Source of the DNA: an uncultured beta proteobacterium
GTDB taxonomy: Bacteria > Pseudomonadota > Gammaproteobacteria > Burkholderiales > Burkholderiaceae_C
Direction of reading: 5' to 3'
DNA: 6,690 bases
NCBI GenBank assembly: GCA_903944555.1
Contig: CAJASG010000573.1
Location: 1 to 6,690, forward strand
The position numbers were made by a program, and so were the translations under genes. The notes beneath the pieces were generated by a model, which had not been told where the DNA came from, did no database searches, and saw only the letters and a program-made list of their open reading frames with translations. Shown piece by piece: positions 1 through 6,662 of the stretch (position 1 is its first letter; every line of letters begins with the position of its first letter).

Positions 1-755
1 CGGTCAATGATGTGAAGTTGACGGATGCGGGCCCTTTTGGGGTTGACGATCGGGTTATAGGCGGAGGGTGCTTTGGGTAGCCCTGCCAACATTGCCGCTT
101 CTGCAATCGTGATGTCCTTTAGTGGTTTGCCGAAGTAGGCTTCCGAGGCGGCGGCAAAGCCATAGGCGCGATTCCCCAGAAAAATCTGGTTCATGTAAAT
201 TTCCAAAATCTGGTCTTTGGATAAAAGATGCTCCAGTTTGAATGTGAGCAAGATTTCGTAGATCTTGCGGGTGAATGTCTTTTCGGATGTCAGGTAAACA
301 TTTCTAGCCACCTGCATGGTGATCGTCGACGCACCCTGGCTCTTGACTCGGCCCACATTGGCAAGACCTGCGCGAACCACTCCCACATAGTCCACGCCGC
401 CGTGTTGGTAAAAGCGGGCGTCCTCAATGGCCAGCACCGCATTGGTCATCACCTTGGGGATTTCTCCAATAGGGGTCAAGTTGCGCCGTTCCTCGCCGAA
501 CTCTCCCAATAGATCGCCTTCGGCAGAGAAGACACGAAGCGGTAGCTTGGGTCGGTAGTCCGACAGATCGGAAATGTCTGGTAGCTTGGGGAACGCAACG
601 GAAAGGGCCAATGCGATGATCATCAACAGGGATAGCCCTGCAGCCAGTGCTATTCCCGCAGCCCACATGATCGTACGAACCAACCAGTGCCTGCTCGCGG
701 TGGTGGGGTGGGCGGCTTTTACGGGTTTTTCAGATTGAGAAGGGCTTGATGACAT
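1..755 (-). CDS. mrcA: Penicillin-binding protein 1A, N-terminal part (cut by window edge)
   Basis: This is a bifunctional class A PBP, an inner-membrane enzyme that polymerises lipid II glycan strands (GT51 domain) and cross-links them (transpeptidase, outside the window). Only 251 codons are present. Seen: a short polar N-terminus, one membrane segment at about residues 29-54, then the GT51 motifs in order. These are EDARFYQHGGVD (111-122, with catalytic Glu111), GASTITMQVARN (141-152), RKIYE (163-167), KDQILEIYMNQ (180-190) and then AGLPKAPSAYNP (224-235). The Met in STITMQ, where many families have Gln, is to my knowledge common in betaproteobacteria. I chose the ATG at 755. An in-frame ATG at 782 exists but overlaps the likely -10 box, and neither start has a clear Shine-Dalgarno. 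The gene is divergent from pilM, as is usual for this locus. PBP1A versus another class A PBP is judged from context and motif spelling; the family itself is certain. Confidence 0.93.
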   Translation of the reverse strand, partial: MSSSPSQSEKPVKAAHPTTASRHWLVRTIMWAAGIALAAGLSLLMIIALALSVAFPKLPDISDLSDYRPKLPLRVFSAEGDLLGEFGEERRNLTPIGEIPKVMTNAVLAIEDARFYQHGGVDYVGVVRAGLANVGRVKSQGASTITMQVARNVYLTSEKTFTRKIYEILLTFKLEHLLSKDQILEIYMNQIFLGNRAYGFAAASEAYFGKPLKDITIAEAAMLAGLPKAPSAYNPIVNPKRARIRQLHIID

Positions 756-780
756 AAATATGTTCGTAGAGCAGCACGGC

Positions 781-786
781 ATTATA
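781..786 (-). promoter_or_regulatory. Likely -10 box of the mrcA promoter
   Basis: The minus strand reads TATAAT here, a perfect sigma-70 -10 hexamer, 26 bases from the mrcA ATG at 755. A start of transcription about 7 bases downstream would give a leader of about 20 bases. At the usual 17-base spacing the -35 position reads CAGGCA, which matches TTGACA at only three of six positions. The promoter would therefore be strong at -10 and weak at -35, possibly assisted by an activator. The call rests on sequence match and position only. Confidence 0.45.
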
Positions 787-901
787 AAAATATGCAGCAC
801 CTCTGCCTGCCTGGGTCAGGGGAAGGCATTGTTGCCGGTCTATGGCGAATAGTCCGTTTCTTTGGCTTTGATTGTTGGAATGGCGTGAAAAGCGTCGGCT
901 T

Positions 902-907
902 TTGACA
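902..907 (+). promoter_or_regulatory. Consensus -35 hexamer upstream of pilM (tentative)
   Basis: A perfect TTGACA lies 118 bases before the pilM start, directly ahead of the tandem repeat. At 16-18 base spacing the -10 positions (for example AAACAG at 925-930) match TATAAT poorly. This is a candidate activator-dependent promoter or a chance match. No convincing sigma-54 element was found between 756 and 1024. Confidence 0.25.
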
Positions 908-910
908 ACG

Positions 911-930
911 CTTGAAACAGCTTGAAACAG
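911..930 (+). repeat. Perfect tandem 10-bp direct repeat in the pilM leader
   Basis: CTTGAAACAG occurs twice, back to back, at 911-920 and 921-930, four bases after the TTGACA hexamer. An inverted partial copy, CTGTTTCA, lies at 1007-1014 and runs into the pilM ribosome-binding site. Repeats phased by one helical turn (10 bp) next to a promoter element suggest a regulator binding site. Alternatively, if transcribed, they could base-pair with the ribosome-binding site. The function is inferred. Confidence 0.6.
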
Positions 931-988
931 AAAAAACCTTTGCGGGACAAGGAGCTTACTGATAGCATTGAAGTGATTTCTTAAGTCT

Positions 989-1007
989 GGCCGATGCTTG
1001 ATCGGTC
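989..1007 (+). other. Small hairpin just upstream of the pilM ribosome-binding site
   Basis: CCGAT (991-995) and ATCGG (1001-1005) form an inverted repeat around a 5-base loop, GCTTG. The flanks extend it through G990-T1006 (wobble) and G989-C1007. The stem ends six bases before the AGGGGA ribosome-binding site of pilM. It has no T-tract, so it is not a terminator. It could influence translation initiation or be incidental. Confidence 0.35.
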
Positions 1008-1013
1008 TGTTTC

Positions 1014-1019
1014 AGGGGA
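1014..1019 (+). promoter_or_regulatory. Shine-Dalgarno that fixes the pilM start at TTG 1025
   Basis: AGGGGA lies five bases before the TTG at 1025. An upstream in-frame TTG at 998 has no purine-rich stretch at the right distance and sits in the hairpin loop. The 1025 start also gives the N-terminus MISLGSFFSRQPAP, which resembles related PilM proteins as I remember them. Confidence 0.65.
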
Positions 1020-1024
1020 TAGTT

Positions 1025-2104
1025 TTGATCTCATTGGGGTCGTTTTTTAGTCGCCAACCTGCACCTATGGTCGGTTTGGACATCAGTTCGTCCAGCGTAA
1101 AGCTGGTTGAGTTGGGCCATGACAAGGCCGGGAATCTTGTGCTTGAGCATTGCGCTATCGAGCCGCTTGAGCGCGGCTGGATCACAGACGGGAACATCGA
1201 AAAGTTTGATGAAGTCGCCGATGCGCTTCGCCGGCTTGTGAAAAAGAGCGGTTCCAAGACCAAAAATGTAGCGATGGCGTTGCCTCCATCGGCGGTGATT
1301 ACCAAGAAAATTATTCTGCCGGGCGGTATGTCTGATCAAGAGCTTGAGCAGCAAGTCGAGACCGAAGCCAATCAGTACATTCCTTTTCCACTTGATGAGG
1401 TGAGTCTGGATTTTTGTGTCATCGGCCCCAGTGCGGTATCCGCTGGCGATGTTGAGGTGCTGATTGCAGCGTCCCGTCGCGAAAAGGTGCAAGACATTCA
1501 AGGCTTGGCCGAAGCGGCTGGGTTGACTCCCGTGATTGTTGATGTGGAGTCATATGCTTCGCGGCTTGCGGCGGGTCGACTGATTGGTAATCTCCCCAAT
1601 AAAGGTGCTGGTTTGATCGTTGCACTTTTTGAGGTTGGCGCCTTGACGACCAGCATGCAAGTGCTGCGTGATGATGAGGTGTTGTATGACCGCGATCAGG
1701 CGTTTGGCGGTGCGCAATTGACTCAACTGATCGTGCGTCAGTACGGGTTTTCCCAAGAAGAGGCGGAAAGCAAGAAGCGCAGCGGGGAGTTGCCAGAAGA
1801 CTACGAATCCACGGTGTTAAAGCCTTTCATTGAGACGATGGTTCAGGAGTTGGGCCGCGCATTGCAGTTTTTCTTCACCAGCACCCCGCATAATAAAGTC
1901 GACTACATCATGCTGGCCGGCGGCTCCGCTGCTTTGCCGGGATTGACGGTGGCCGTAACTCAGCACACTACGTTTCCTTGCAGTTTGCTAAATCCCTTTG
2001 ACGGTATGGAAATTGGAGATGGCGTGCGGTTGAAGCGCATGACGCGTGAGGCTCCGTCTTACCTCACGTCGTGTGGTTTGGCCTTGCGGAGGTTCACGCA
2101 GTGA
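1025..2104 (+). CDS. pilM: Type IV pilus assembly protein PilM (actin-like ATPase)
   Basis: PilM is a cytoplasmic FtsA/actin-fold protein that binds ATP and the N-terminal tail of PilN, anchoring the pilus alignment complex to the cytoplasmic side. The protein is 359 residues from the TTG at 1025, close to the usual 350-370. Seen: the phosphate-1 motif VGLDISSSSVKLVEL (16-30), the region around EANQYIPFPLDEV typical of PilM, the phosphate-2 region ALFEVGALTT (200-209), FGGAQLTQLI, and an adenosine-binding motif LAGGSAALPGL (297-307). The phosphate-2 motif has Glu203 where many PilM proteins have Asp (DIG). It is the first gene of the cluster, and its TGA overlaps the GTG start of pilN by four bases. 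An in-frame TTG at 998 would add nine residues but lacks a ribosome-binding site. Confidence 0.95.
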   Translation: MISLGSFFSRQPAPMVGLDISSSSVKLVELGHDKAGNLVLEHCAIEPLERGWITDGNIEKFDEVADALRRLVKKSGSKTKNVAMALPPSAVITKKIILPGGMSDQELEQQVETEANQYIPFPLDEVSLDFCVIGPSAVSAGDVEVLIAASRREKVQDIQGLAEAAGLTPVIVDVESYASRLAAGRLIGNLPNKGAGLIVALFEVGALTTSMQVLRDDEVLYDRDQAFGGAQLTQLIVRQYGFSQEEAESKKRSGELPEDYESTVLKPFIETMVQELGRALQFFFTSTPHNKVDYIMLAGGSAALPGLTVAVTQHTTFPCSLLNPFDGMEIGDGVRLKRMTREAPSYLTSCGLALRRFTQ

Positions 2105-2751
2105 TTTTGATTAATCTACTCCCACACCGAGAAGTTGCGCGAAAACGGCGCCGGGATATTTTCAATGTCTCGTTGGGCGCGTCGGCCCTTTTGGGTGGTG
2201 TTATCGCTGGAGCGATATTTTTATGGTTCCAGGCCGCTATTTCGGTTCAGCAGGGGACAAATACGGTTCTTGAAGCCGAGATCAAAAAACTGGATGGGCA
2301 GATCAAGGATATTGCTGGATTAGAAGCCGAGATTGCTGCACTGCGTGCCCGTCAACAAGCGGTGGAGGATTTGCAATCGGATCGGAATTTGCCAGTGCAC
2401 TTGTTGACAGAGTTGGTCAACCAATTACCTGACGGTGTGTACATCACCAAAATGATCCAGGCGGATCAATCGGTAACGATTAATGGCGTCGCCCAATCCA
2501 ATGAGCGGGTGTCTGAGTTGTTGCGAAATTTGGCCAACAACACTCCTTGGTTCACAAAACCGGATTTGGTGGAAATTGTGGCGGGAAGTGTCACGTTGTC
2601 GACGAAAGAGCAGAAACGCGTGGCTAATTTTGTGATTCGAGTCAAACTCGTTCGGGCAAGCGAGGCAGAAAAAAGCGCTGCTGTGCCTGCTAGCGGTGCC
2701 ATTGCTGCCAACCCGTCTGCTGTAGTGGCTGCGGTGAATGGTAAAAAGTAG
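2101..2751 (+). CDS. pilN: Type IV pilus assembly protein PilN
   Basis: PilN is a bitopic inner-membrane protein: its cytoplasmic tail docks in PilM and its periplasmic domain pairs with PilO. At 216 residues it has about the family length. Seen: MILINLLPHRE at the N-terminus, carrying the INLLP PilM-binding motif (residues 4-8), then a basic stretch RKRRR (14-18). A membrane segment (about 23-44) and a heptad-like coiled coil rich in Glu, Lys and Leu (about 50-95) follow. Last come a small ferredoxin-like periplasmic domain (about 98-185) and an Ala-rich tail (about 192-216). The start is the GTG at 2101: GGAGGT at 2088-2093 is seven bases upstream and the start overlaps the pilM stop (GTGA). 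A longer reading from 2071 would put ten residues before the conserved ILINLLP and is rejected. Confidence 0.95.
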   Translation: MILINLLPHREVARKRRRDIFNVSLGASALLGGVIAGAIFLWFQAAISVQQGTNTVLEAEIKKLDGQIKDIAGLEAEIAALRARQQAVEDLQSDRNLPVHLLTELVNQLPDGVYITKMIQADQSVTINGVAQSNERVSELLRNLANNTPWFTKPDLVEIVAGSVTLSTKEQKRVANFVIRVKLVRASEAEKSAAVPASGAIAANPSAVVAAVNGKK

Positions 2752-2762
2752 CAGGAACCCGT

Positions 2763-3437
2763 ATGGCAATAAAAATTCCAAGTTCAATTGACTTCGCAGC
2801 CATTCAAGAGCAACTTGTTGATCAGTTCAAAGATCTTGACCCGAAGGACCCCTCTGTGTGGCCCTTGTTGCCACGTCTGGCGCTGTTTGCTGCTGCGTCT
2901 GTTGTCATTGTGGTCGTCCTGTGGTTTGTATGGCTAGCTGGATCGCAGGAAATTTTGCAGCAAGAGCAAGACAAGGAGGTTAAGCTTCGCGAGGATTACA
3001 AGACCAAGCTAACCAAGGCGGTCAATCTGGATGTCCTGAAGAAGCAGCGCGAACAGGTCCAGCAGTATGTGACGCAGCTTGAGAAACAACTGCCCAGTAA
3101 AGCCGAAATGGACGCGTTACTCTCTGATATTAACCAAGCCGGTTTGGGAAGAAGTTTGCAATTTGACCTGTTTCGTCCCGGTCAAATCGCGGTCAAAGAA
3201 TACTATGCGGAATTGCCCATTACGATCAAAGTGAGTGGGCGGTATCACGATATCGGTTCTTTTGCGTCTGATGTTGCGAACTTGTCTCGCATTGTGACAC
3301 TCAATAATTTGTCTATTAATCCGAAGGCGGATGGGACTTTGACGCTGGATGCCACTGCCAAAACGTTTCGCTATCTGGATGCGAGCGAGGTTACTTCCCA
3401 GCGCAAGGCTTCCAATCCCAAGGGGGCTCAAAAATGA
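2763..3437 (+). CDS. pilO: Type IV pilus assembly protein PilO
   Basis: PilO is the bitopic inner-membrane partner of PilN in the alignment complex. It forms a heterodimer with PilN in the periplasm and contacts PilP. Its 224 residues are in the family range. Seen: a cytoplasmic tail with DLDPKDPSVWP (24-34), a membrane segment (about 39-58), a long charged coiled coil (about 62-112), and a ferredoxin-like domain. The last includes FDLFRPG, YYAELPITIKVSGRYH and SRIVTL, which match PilO family signatures. In many relatives the residue before RIVTL is Pro; here it is Ser. AGGAA at 2753-2757 lies five bases before the ATG. This is the only junction in the pil cluster with a gap (11 bases) instead of an overlap. 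The stop overlaps the pilP start (ATGA). Confidence 0.95.
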   Translation: MAIKIPSSIDFAAIQEQLVDQFKDLDPKDPSVWPLLPRLALFAAASVVIVVVLWFVWLAGSQEILQQEQDKEVKLREDYKTKLTKAVNLDVLKKQREQVQQYVTQLEKQLPSKAEMDALLSDINQAGLGRSLQFDLFRPGQIAVKEYYAELPITIKVSGRYHDIGSFASDVANLSRIVTLNNLSINPKADGTLTLDATAKTFRYLDASEVTSQRKASNPKGAQK

Positions 3438-3976
3438 GGTTTTTGCTCTTGCCGCTTGCGTTCATGCTCATAGCGAATTTGACGGGTTGTGGGTCATCCA
3501 AGGAGGATGACGTTCGGCAATGGATGGTGGAGGAGCGAAATCAGACCCGGCCCAAGGTGACCCCTATTCCCGCACCAAAACAGTTCAAGCCTGAGGCATA
3601 TACCAATGCTGCCACCATTGAACCGTTTAGTAATCAAAAATTGACACAGGCGCTCAAGCGTGACTCTTCTCAAGTGGCCGCCAATGGGGCATTGGTGGCG
3701 CCAGAATTAGCCAGACGTAAAGAGCCATTAGAGTCTTTCCCGCTAGACGCCATGTCCATGGTTGGCAGCATCGTCAAGGCCGGGCAACCCGTGGCCTTGG
3801 TGAAAGTTGATAATTTGTTGTACCAGGTTAAGTTGGGTAACTACTTGGGTGAGCACTACGGGCGAGTTATCAAAATAAGTGAGACCGAAGTATCACTGCG
3901 CGAAATCGTGCAGGATGCGGTTGGTGAATGGATTGAACGCGTTGCGACGTTGCAACTGCTAGAGAGGTCTAAATGA
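3434..3976 (+). CDS. pilP: Type IV pilus assembly lipoprotein PilP
   Basis: PilP is a periplasmic lipoprotein that connects the PilN/PilO pair to the N0 region of the PilQ secretin. It is 180 residues, matching the usual 174-181. Seen: a lipoprotein signal peptide with lipobox LTGC (16-19), so the mature protein starts at Cys19 followed by Gly. Next is a Pro-rich extended segment with QWMVEER and PKVTPIPAPKQFKPEAY (about 30-60), the part known in relatives to bind PilN/PilO. The C-terminal beta-sandwich (about 95-180) includes MSMVGSIVKAGQPVALVKVD and YQVKLGNYLGEHYGRV. AGGGGG at 3421-3426 precedes the ATG by seven bases. The gene overlaps pilO and pilQ by four bases at each end, consistent with coupled translation. 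Confidence 0.95.
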   Translation: MRFLLLPLAFMLIANLTGCGSSKEDDVRQWMVEERNQTRPKVTPIPAPKQFKPEAYTNAATIEPFSNQKLTQALKRDSSQVAANGALVAPELARRKEPLESFPLDAMSMVGSIVKAGQPVALVKVDNLLYQVKLGNYLGEHYGRVIKISETEVSLREIVQDAVGEWIERVATLQLLERSK

Positions 3977-6072
3977 TTAAGCGAAATAGCTCGGTGGGGT
4001 TGTCCATGTTGCGATGGATTTTTGTGTCGCTCGCGTTAATTTTTGGGGCTACAGTTCAAGCGCAAACAGCGATTGAGGCCGTAACGGGCTCCATTCAAGG
4101 TGGAACTGAAGTCGTGCGTATTGACCTGTCACAGGCGCTGACGGCACTCCCCACCGGTTTTGCGATTCAGTCTCCAGCAAGAATTGCATTGGATTTCCCT
4201 GGCGTAACAAATACGATGGGCCGCTCCACTATAGAAATCAATCAAGGTAACCTGAAATCGGTCAGTGTGGTCCAAGCGGGGGAGCGGACTCGGGTGGTTC
4301 TTAATTTGAAACAGCCAGCCGCCTATAAAGCAGAAATCCAAGGAAAATCTTTGATTGTTGTGCTGGATGCGACTTCCCGTAGCGCGGCCAGTGCTGCTAT
4401 AGCTCCGGCTTTTGCGGAGAATCGTAGTCGCGATTCAGCGCCAATCAAAGATATGGATTTCCGTAGAACTGCTGATGGCGCAGGCCGTATCGTCGTGTCT
4501 CTTCCGAACAATCAAGTGGGTGTCGATATTCGTCAACAGGGGCAAACGTTGGTGGTTGAGTTCATGAAGTCAACACTTCCGGAAGGATTGCGTCGACGCC
4601 TGGATGTCGGTGATTTCGGAACCCCGGTGAAGTCGGTCACTACTTTTCAGTCGGGTGATCGGGTTCGCATGGTTATCGAGCCTAAAGGACAATGGGAGCA
4701 CAGCGCCTATCAAAGTGACGAGCAATTTGTCGTCGAAGTTAAAGAGATCAAGGTTGATCCGAAAAAATTGACTCAAGGTGTTGGTTACAACGGCCAAAAA
4801 CTGTCGCTGAACTTTCAGAACATTGAAGTACGCTCACTGCTGCAAGTCATTGCTGACTTTACCAACTTCAATATTGTGACGTCTGACTCGGTGTCTGGCT
4901 CTGTAACTCTGCGTTTGCAAGATGTTCCATGGGATCAAGCGCTGGACATCATTTTGCAGGCCAAAGGCTTGGGCATGCGTAAGAGCGGCAATGTCCTGTG
5001 GGTTGCACCAAAGGATGAAATTTCCTCCAAGGAAAAGCTCGATTTGGAGTCTGTTGCTGCTGTACAAAGCTTGGAGCCGGTTCGGACCCAGTCCTTCCAG
5101 ATCAATTACGCCAAAGCGGCAGAAATTGCGGCGCAACTGACTGCGGGTGGTAGCGCAGGAGCGGCGGCAAGCGCACGTATGATGAGTTCCCGGGGGAGCG
5201 TGATTGCTGAACCCCGGACCAATCAATTGTTCGTTACCGATATCCCCAGCAAGCTGGAAGAAATTCAGCAGTTCATTGCCAAGCTGGATGTGGCCGTTCG
5301 GCAAGTGCTGATTGAAGCCCGCATTGTCGAAGCCTCGGATAGTTTTGGGAAGTCGCTAGGTGTCAAACTTGGTGGTGGTGGTCCTATCTCCGTCGATGCA
5401 GGTCAGGGTGGCCCAATTGGTGGGTCGTTTGGTTCGAGTTATGCGGCCGGGTCCGCTACAACAACTTCAGGTAATTTTGTGAATTTGCCGTCGACTGGTG
5501 CACTGGGTTCCAGTTCTCCGGGAACCTTTGCTGTCTCCTTGTTCGGAGCGGGTGCCAGTACGTTTCTGAATCTGGAAATTTCGGCTTTGGAGGCCGATGG
5601 TAAAGGCAAGGTCGTGTCAAGTCCGCGAGTGGTCACGGCAGACCAAAAGGCGGCAACCATTGAGCAGGGTACTGAGTTGCCATACCAGGTTGCTTCGTCA
5701 AGCGGTGCTACTTCAATCGCTTTTCGCAAAGCGAATCTGAAGCTTGACGTGACTCCACAAATTACGCCAGATGGGAATATTATTTTGGATCTGGATGTCA
5801 CGAAAGACACGGTTGGGCAATCTACGCCAGCCGGTTTTGCGATCGATACCAAACACATCAAAACGCAAGTTTTGGTGGAAAACGGGGGTACGGTTGTGAT
5901 TGGCGGCATATTTACGGAAGATCAGACGGAATCTGAGGTCAAGGTCCCATTCTTTGGTGACTTGCCTGGCGTCGGTATTTTGTTCAAAAACAAATCAAAA
6001 TCGACAACTAAGCGTGAAATGTTGGTGTTCATTACACCCAAGATGCTGGCTGACAAAGCTCTGGGGCGCTGA
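3973..6072 (+). CDS. pilQ: Type IV pilus secretin PilQ
   Basis: PilQ is the outer-membrane secretin, a large oligomeric channel through which the pilus passes and, in competent species, DNA enters. It has 699 residues, near the P. aeruginosa length. Seen in order: a signal peptide with likely cleavage after VQA (residue 30); two AMIN domains (about 34-132 and 157-258) that bind peptidoglycan in relatives; an N0/STN domain (about 277-350); and an N1 secretin domain (about 374-455) containing RGSVIAEPRTNQLFVTD. A Gly/Ser-rich stretch (about 464-516) leads into the secretin core (about 517-692), which ends with VPFFGDLPGVGILFK (658-672) and REMLVFITPKML. The Neisseria-type small basic repeats are absent. 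AGAGAGG at 3961-3967 supports the ATG at 3973. A second ATG at 4006 would also leave a workable signal peptide. Confidence 0.97.
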   Translation: MIKRNSSVGLSMLRWIFVSLALIFGATVQAQTAIEAVTGSIQGGTEVVRIDLSQALTALPTGFAIQSPARIALDFPGVTNTMGRSTIEINQGNLKSVSVVQAGERTRVVLNLKQPAAYKAEIQGKSLIVVLDATSRSAASAAIAPAFAENRSRDSAPIKDMDFRRTADGAGRIVVSLPNNQVGVDIRQQGQTLVVEFMKSTLPEGLRRRLDVGDFGTPVKSVTTFQSGDRVRMVIEPKGQWEHSAYQSDEQFVVEVKEIKVDPKKLTQGVGYNGQKLSLNFQNIEVRSLLQVIADFTNFNIVTSDSVSGSVTLRLQDVPWDQALDIILQAKGLGMRKSGNVLWVAPKDEISSKEKLDLESVAAVQSLEPVRTQSFQINYAKAAEIAAQLTAGGSAGAAASARMMSSRGSVIAEPRTNQLFVTDIPSKLEEIQQFIAKLDVAVRQVLIEARIVEASDSFGKSLGVKLGGGGPISVDAGQGGPIGGSFGSSYAAGSATTTSGNFVNLPSTGALGSSSPGTFAVSLFGAGASTFLNLEISALEADGKGKVVSSPRVVTADQKAATIEQGTELPYQVASSSGATSIAFRKANLKLDVTPQITPDGNIILDLDVTKDTVGQSTPAGFAIDTKHIKTQVLVENGGTVVIGGIFTEDQTESEVKVPFFGDLPGVGILFKNKSKSTTKREMLVFITPKMLADKALGR

Positions 6073-6090
6073 TCCGAGTTTTATTTTTTT
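6055..6090 (+). terminator. Possible intrinsic terminator or attenuator at the pilQ 3' end
   Basis: AAAGCTC (6055-6061) plus GG (6063-6064) can pair with CC GAGTTTT (6074-6082). This forms nine pairs with one G-T wobble and a single bulged T around a 9-base loop, followed by a T-rich run to 6090. The hairpin covers the pilQ stop codon. The stem has few G-C pairs, so termination may be partial, letting some transcription run on into aroK. No folding energy was computed. Confidence 0.35.
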
Positions 6091-6120
6091 TCGACTCGAA
6101 CCCGCACCGGTGTTTCACAA

Positions 6121-6645
6121 TTGATAGTCAGTCTTGTTGGGTTACCCGGTTCAGGGAAAACAACCGTTGGGAGGCAGCTTGCCCGCCGGTTGCAAATCCC
6201 CTTCGTTGACTCTGACCATGCCATAGAGCAACGCCTTGGTTGCTCCATACGGGAGTTTTTCGAACGCGAGGGTGAACCCCGTTTTCGTGATATTGAAGAA
6301 GAAATCATCGACGCGTTGACCTTGGAGTCTGCTGGTGTTCTCTCTACGGGGGGCGGTGCAGTCATACGCAGTGCCAACCGCCAACACCTGCGGGACCGAG
6401 GGCACGTGGTCTACCTCAAATCCAATCCCGACGAGTTGTTCCGCAGGTTGCGCCATGACGTCAATCGCCCACTTTTACAGGTTGCCGATCCCTTGGGTCG
6501 ATTGCGACAGTTGTACGCTGATCGCGATCCTCTTTACCGAGAAACGGCCCATTTCGTGATGGAAACGGGGCGGCCATCGGTTGCCTCCTTGGTCAACATG
6601 ATTGTGATGCAGCTGGAATTGGCCGGCGCGGTACCGCAGAAGTAA
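6121..6645 (+). CDS. aroK: Shikimate kinase AroK
   Basis: AroK phosphorylates the 3-hydroxyl of shikimate using ATP, the fifth step of the chorismate pathway, in the cytoplasm. It is a P-loop kinase of 174 residues (E. coli AroK is 173). Seen: Walker A GLPGSGKT (7-14); the DSD motif (30-32) with Asp32 for shikimate and Mg; Arg56 in EPRFRDIEE; the GGG shikimate-binding loop (77-79); the lid around RPLL with Arg116; and Arg135 in DRDPLYRE. All expected catalytic residues are present. The start is a TTG. No ATG, GTG or TTG lies in frame between the pilQ stop and 6121, and any later start would damage the P-loop. Only a weak GGTG (6109-6112) serves as ribosome-binding site. It follows pilQ by 48 bases, the usual order in beta- and gammaproteobacteria. 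Confidence 0.95.
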   Translation: MIVSLVGLPGSGKTTVGRQLARRLQIPFVDSDHAIEQRLGCSIREFFEREGEPRFRDIEEEIIDALTLESAGVLSTGGGAVIRSANRQHLRDRGHVVYLKSNPDELFRRLRHDVNRPLLQVADPLGRLRQLYADRDPLYRETAHFVMETGRPSVASLVNMIVMQLELAGAVPQK

Positions 6646-6662
6646 GCACCGCCCCGTCTTTT

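Noticed and set aside
228..512. 94-codon plus-strand open frame inside mrcA
   Set aside because: The minus strand here encodes the canonical GT51 motifs of PBP1A, so this frame is a shadow.
5439..5909. 156-codon open frame antisense to pilQ
   Set aside because: It lies wholly within the conserved secretin core of pilQ on the other strand, has no recognisable domain and looks like a codon-bias shadow. The same applies to the other antisense frames in the pil genes.
6075..6098. Inverted repeat CGAGT / ACTCG around the T-rich stretch after pilQ
   Set aside because: It has a five-pair stem with a 14-base loop, and the T-tract is in the loop and not after the stem. The hairpin at 6055-6082 explains the T-tract better.
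6070..6123. pilQ and aroK lie in the same frame with 16 open codons between them, suggesting a readthrough fusion
   Set aside because: PilQ is exported to the outer membrane and AroK works in the cytoplasm, so a fusion makes no sense. A short stop-free gap in one frame is expected by chance.
6627..6662. Possible terminator after aroK (GCGGT pairing with ACCGC, then a T run)
   Set aside because: The stem is only five pairs with a long loop, and the T run is separated from it by several bases. The palindrome GCGGTACCGC nearby also lacks an adjoining T-tract.
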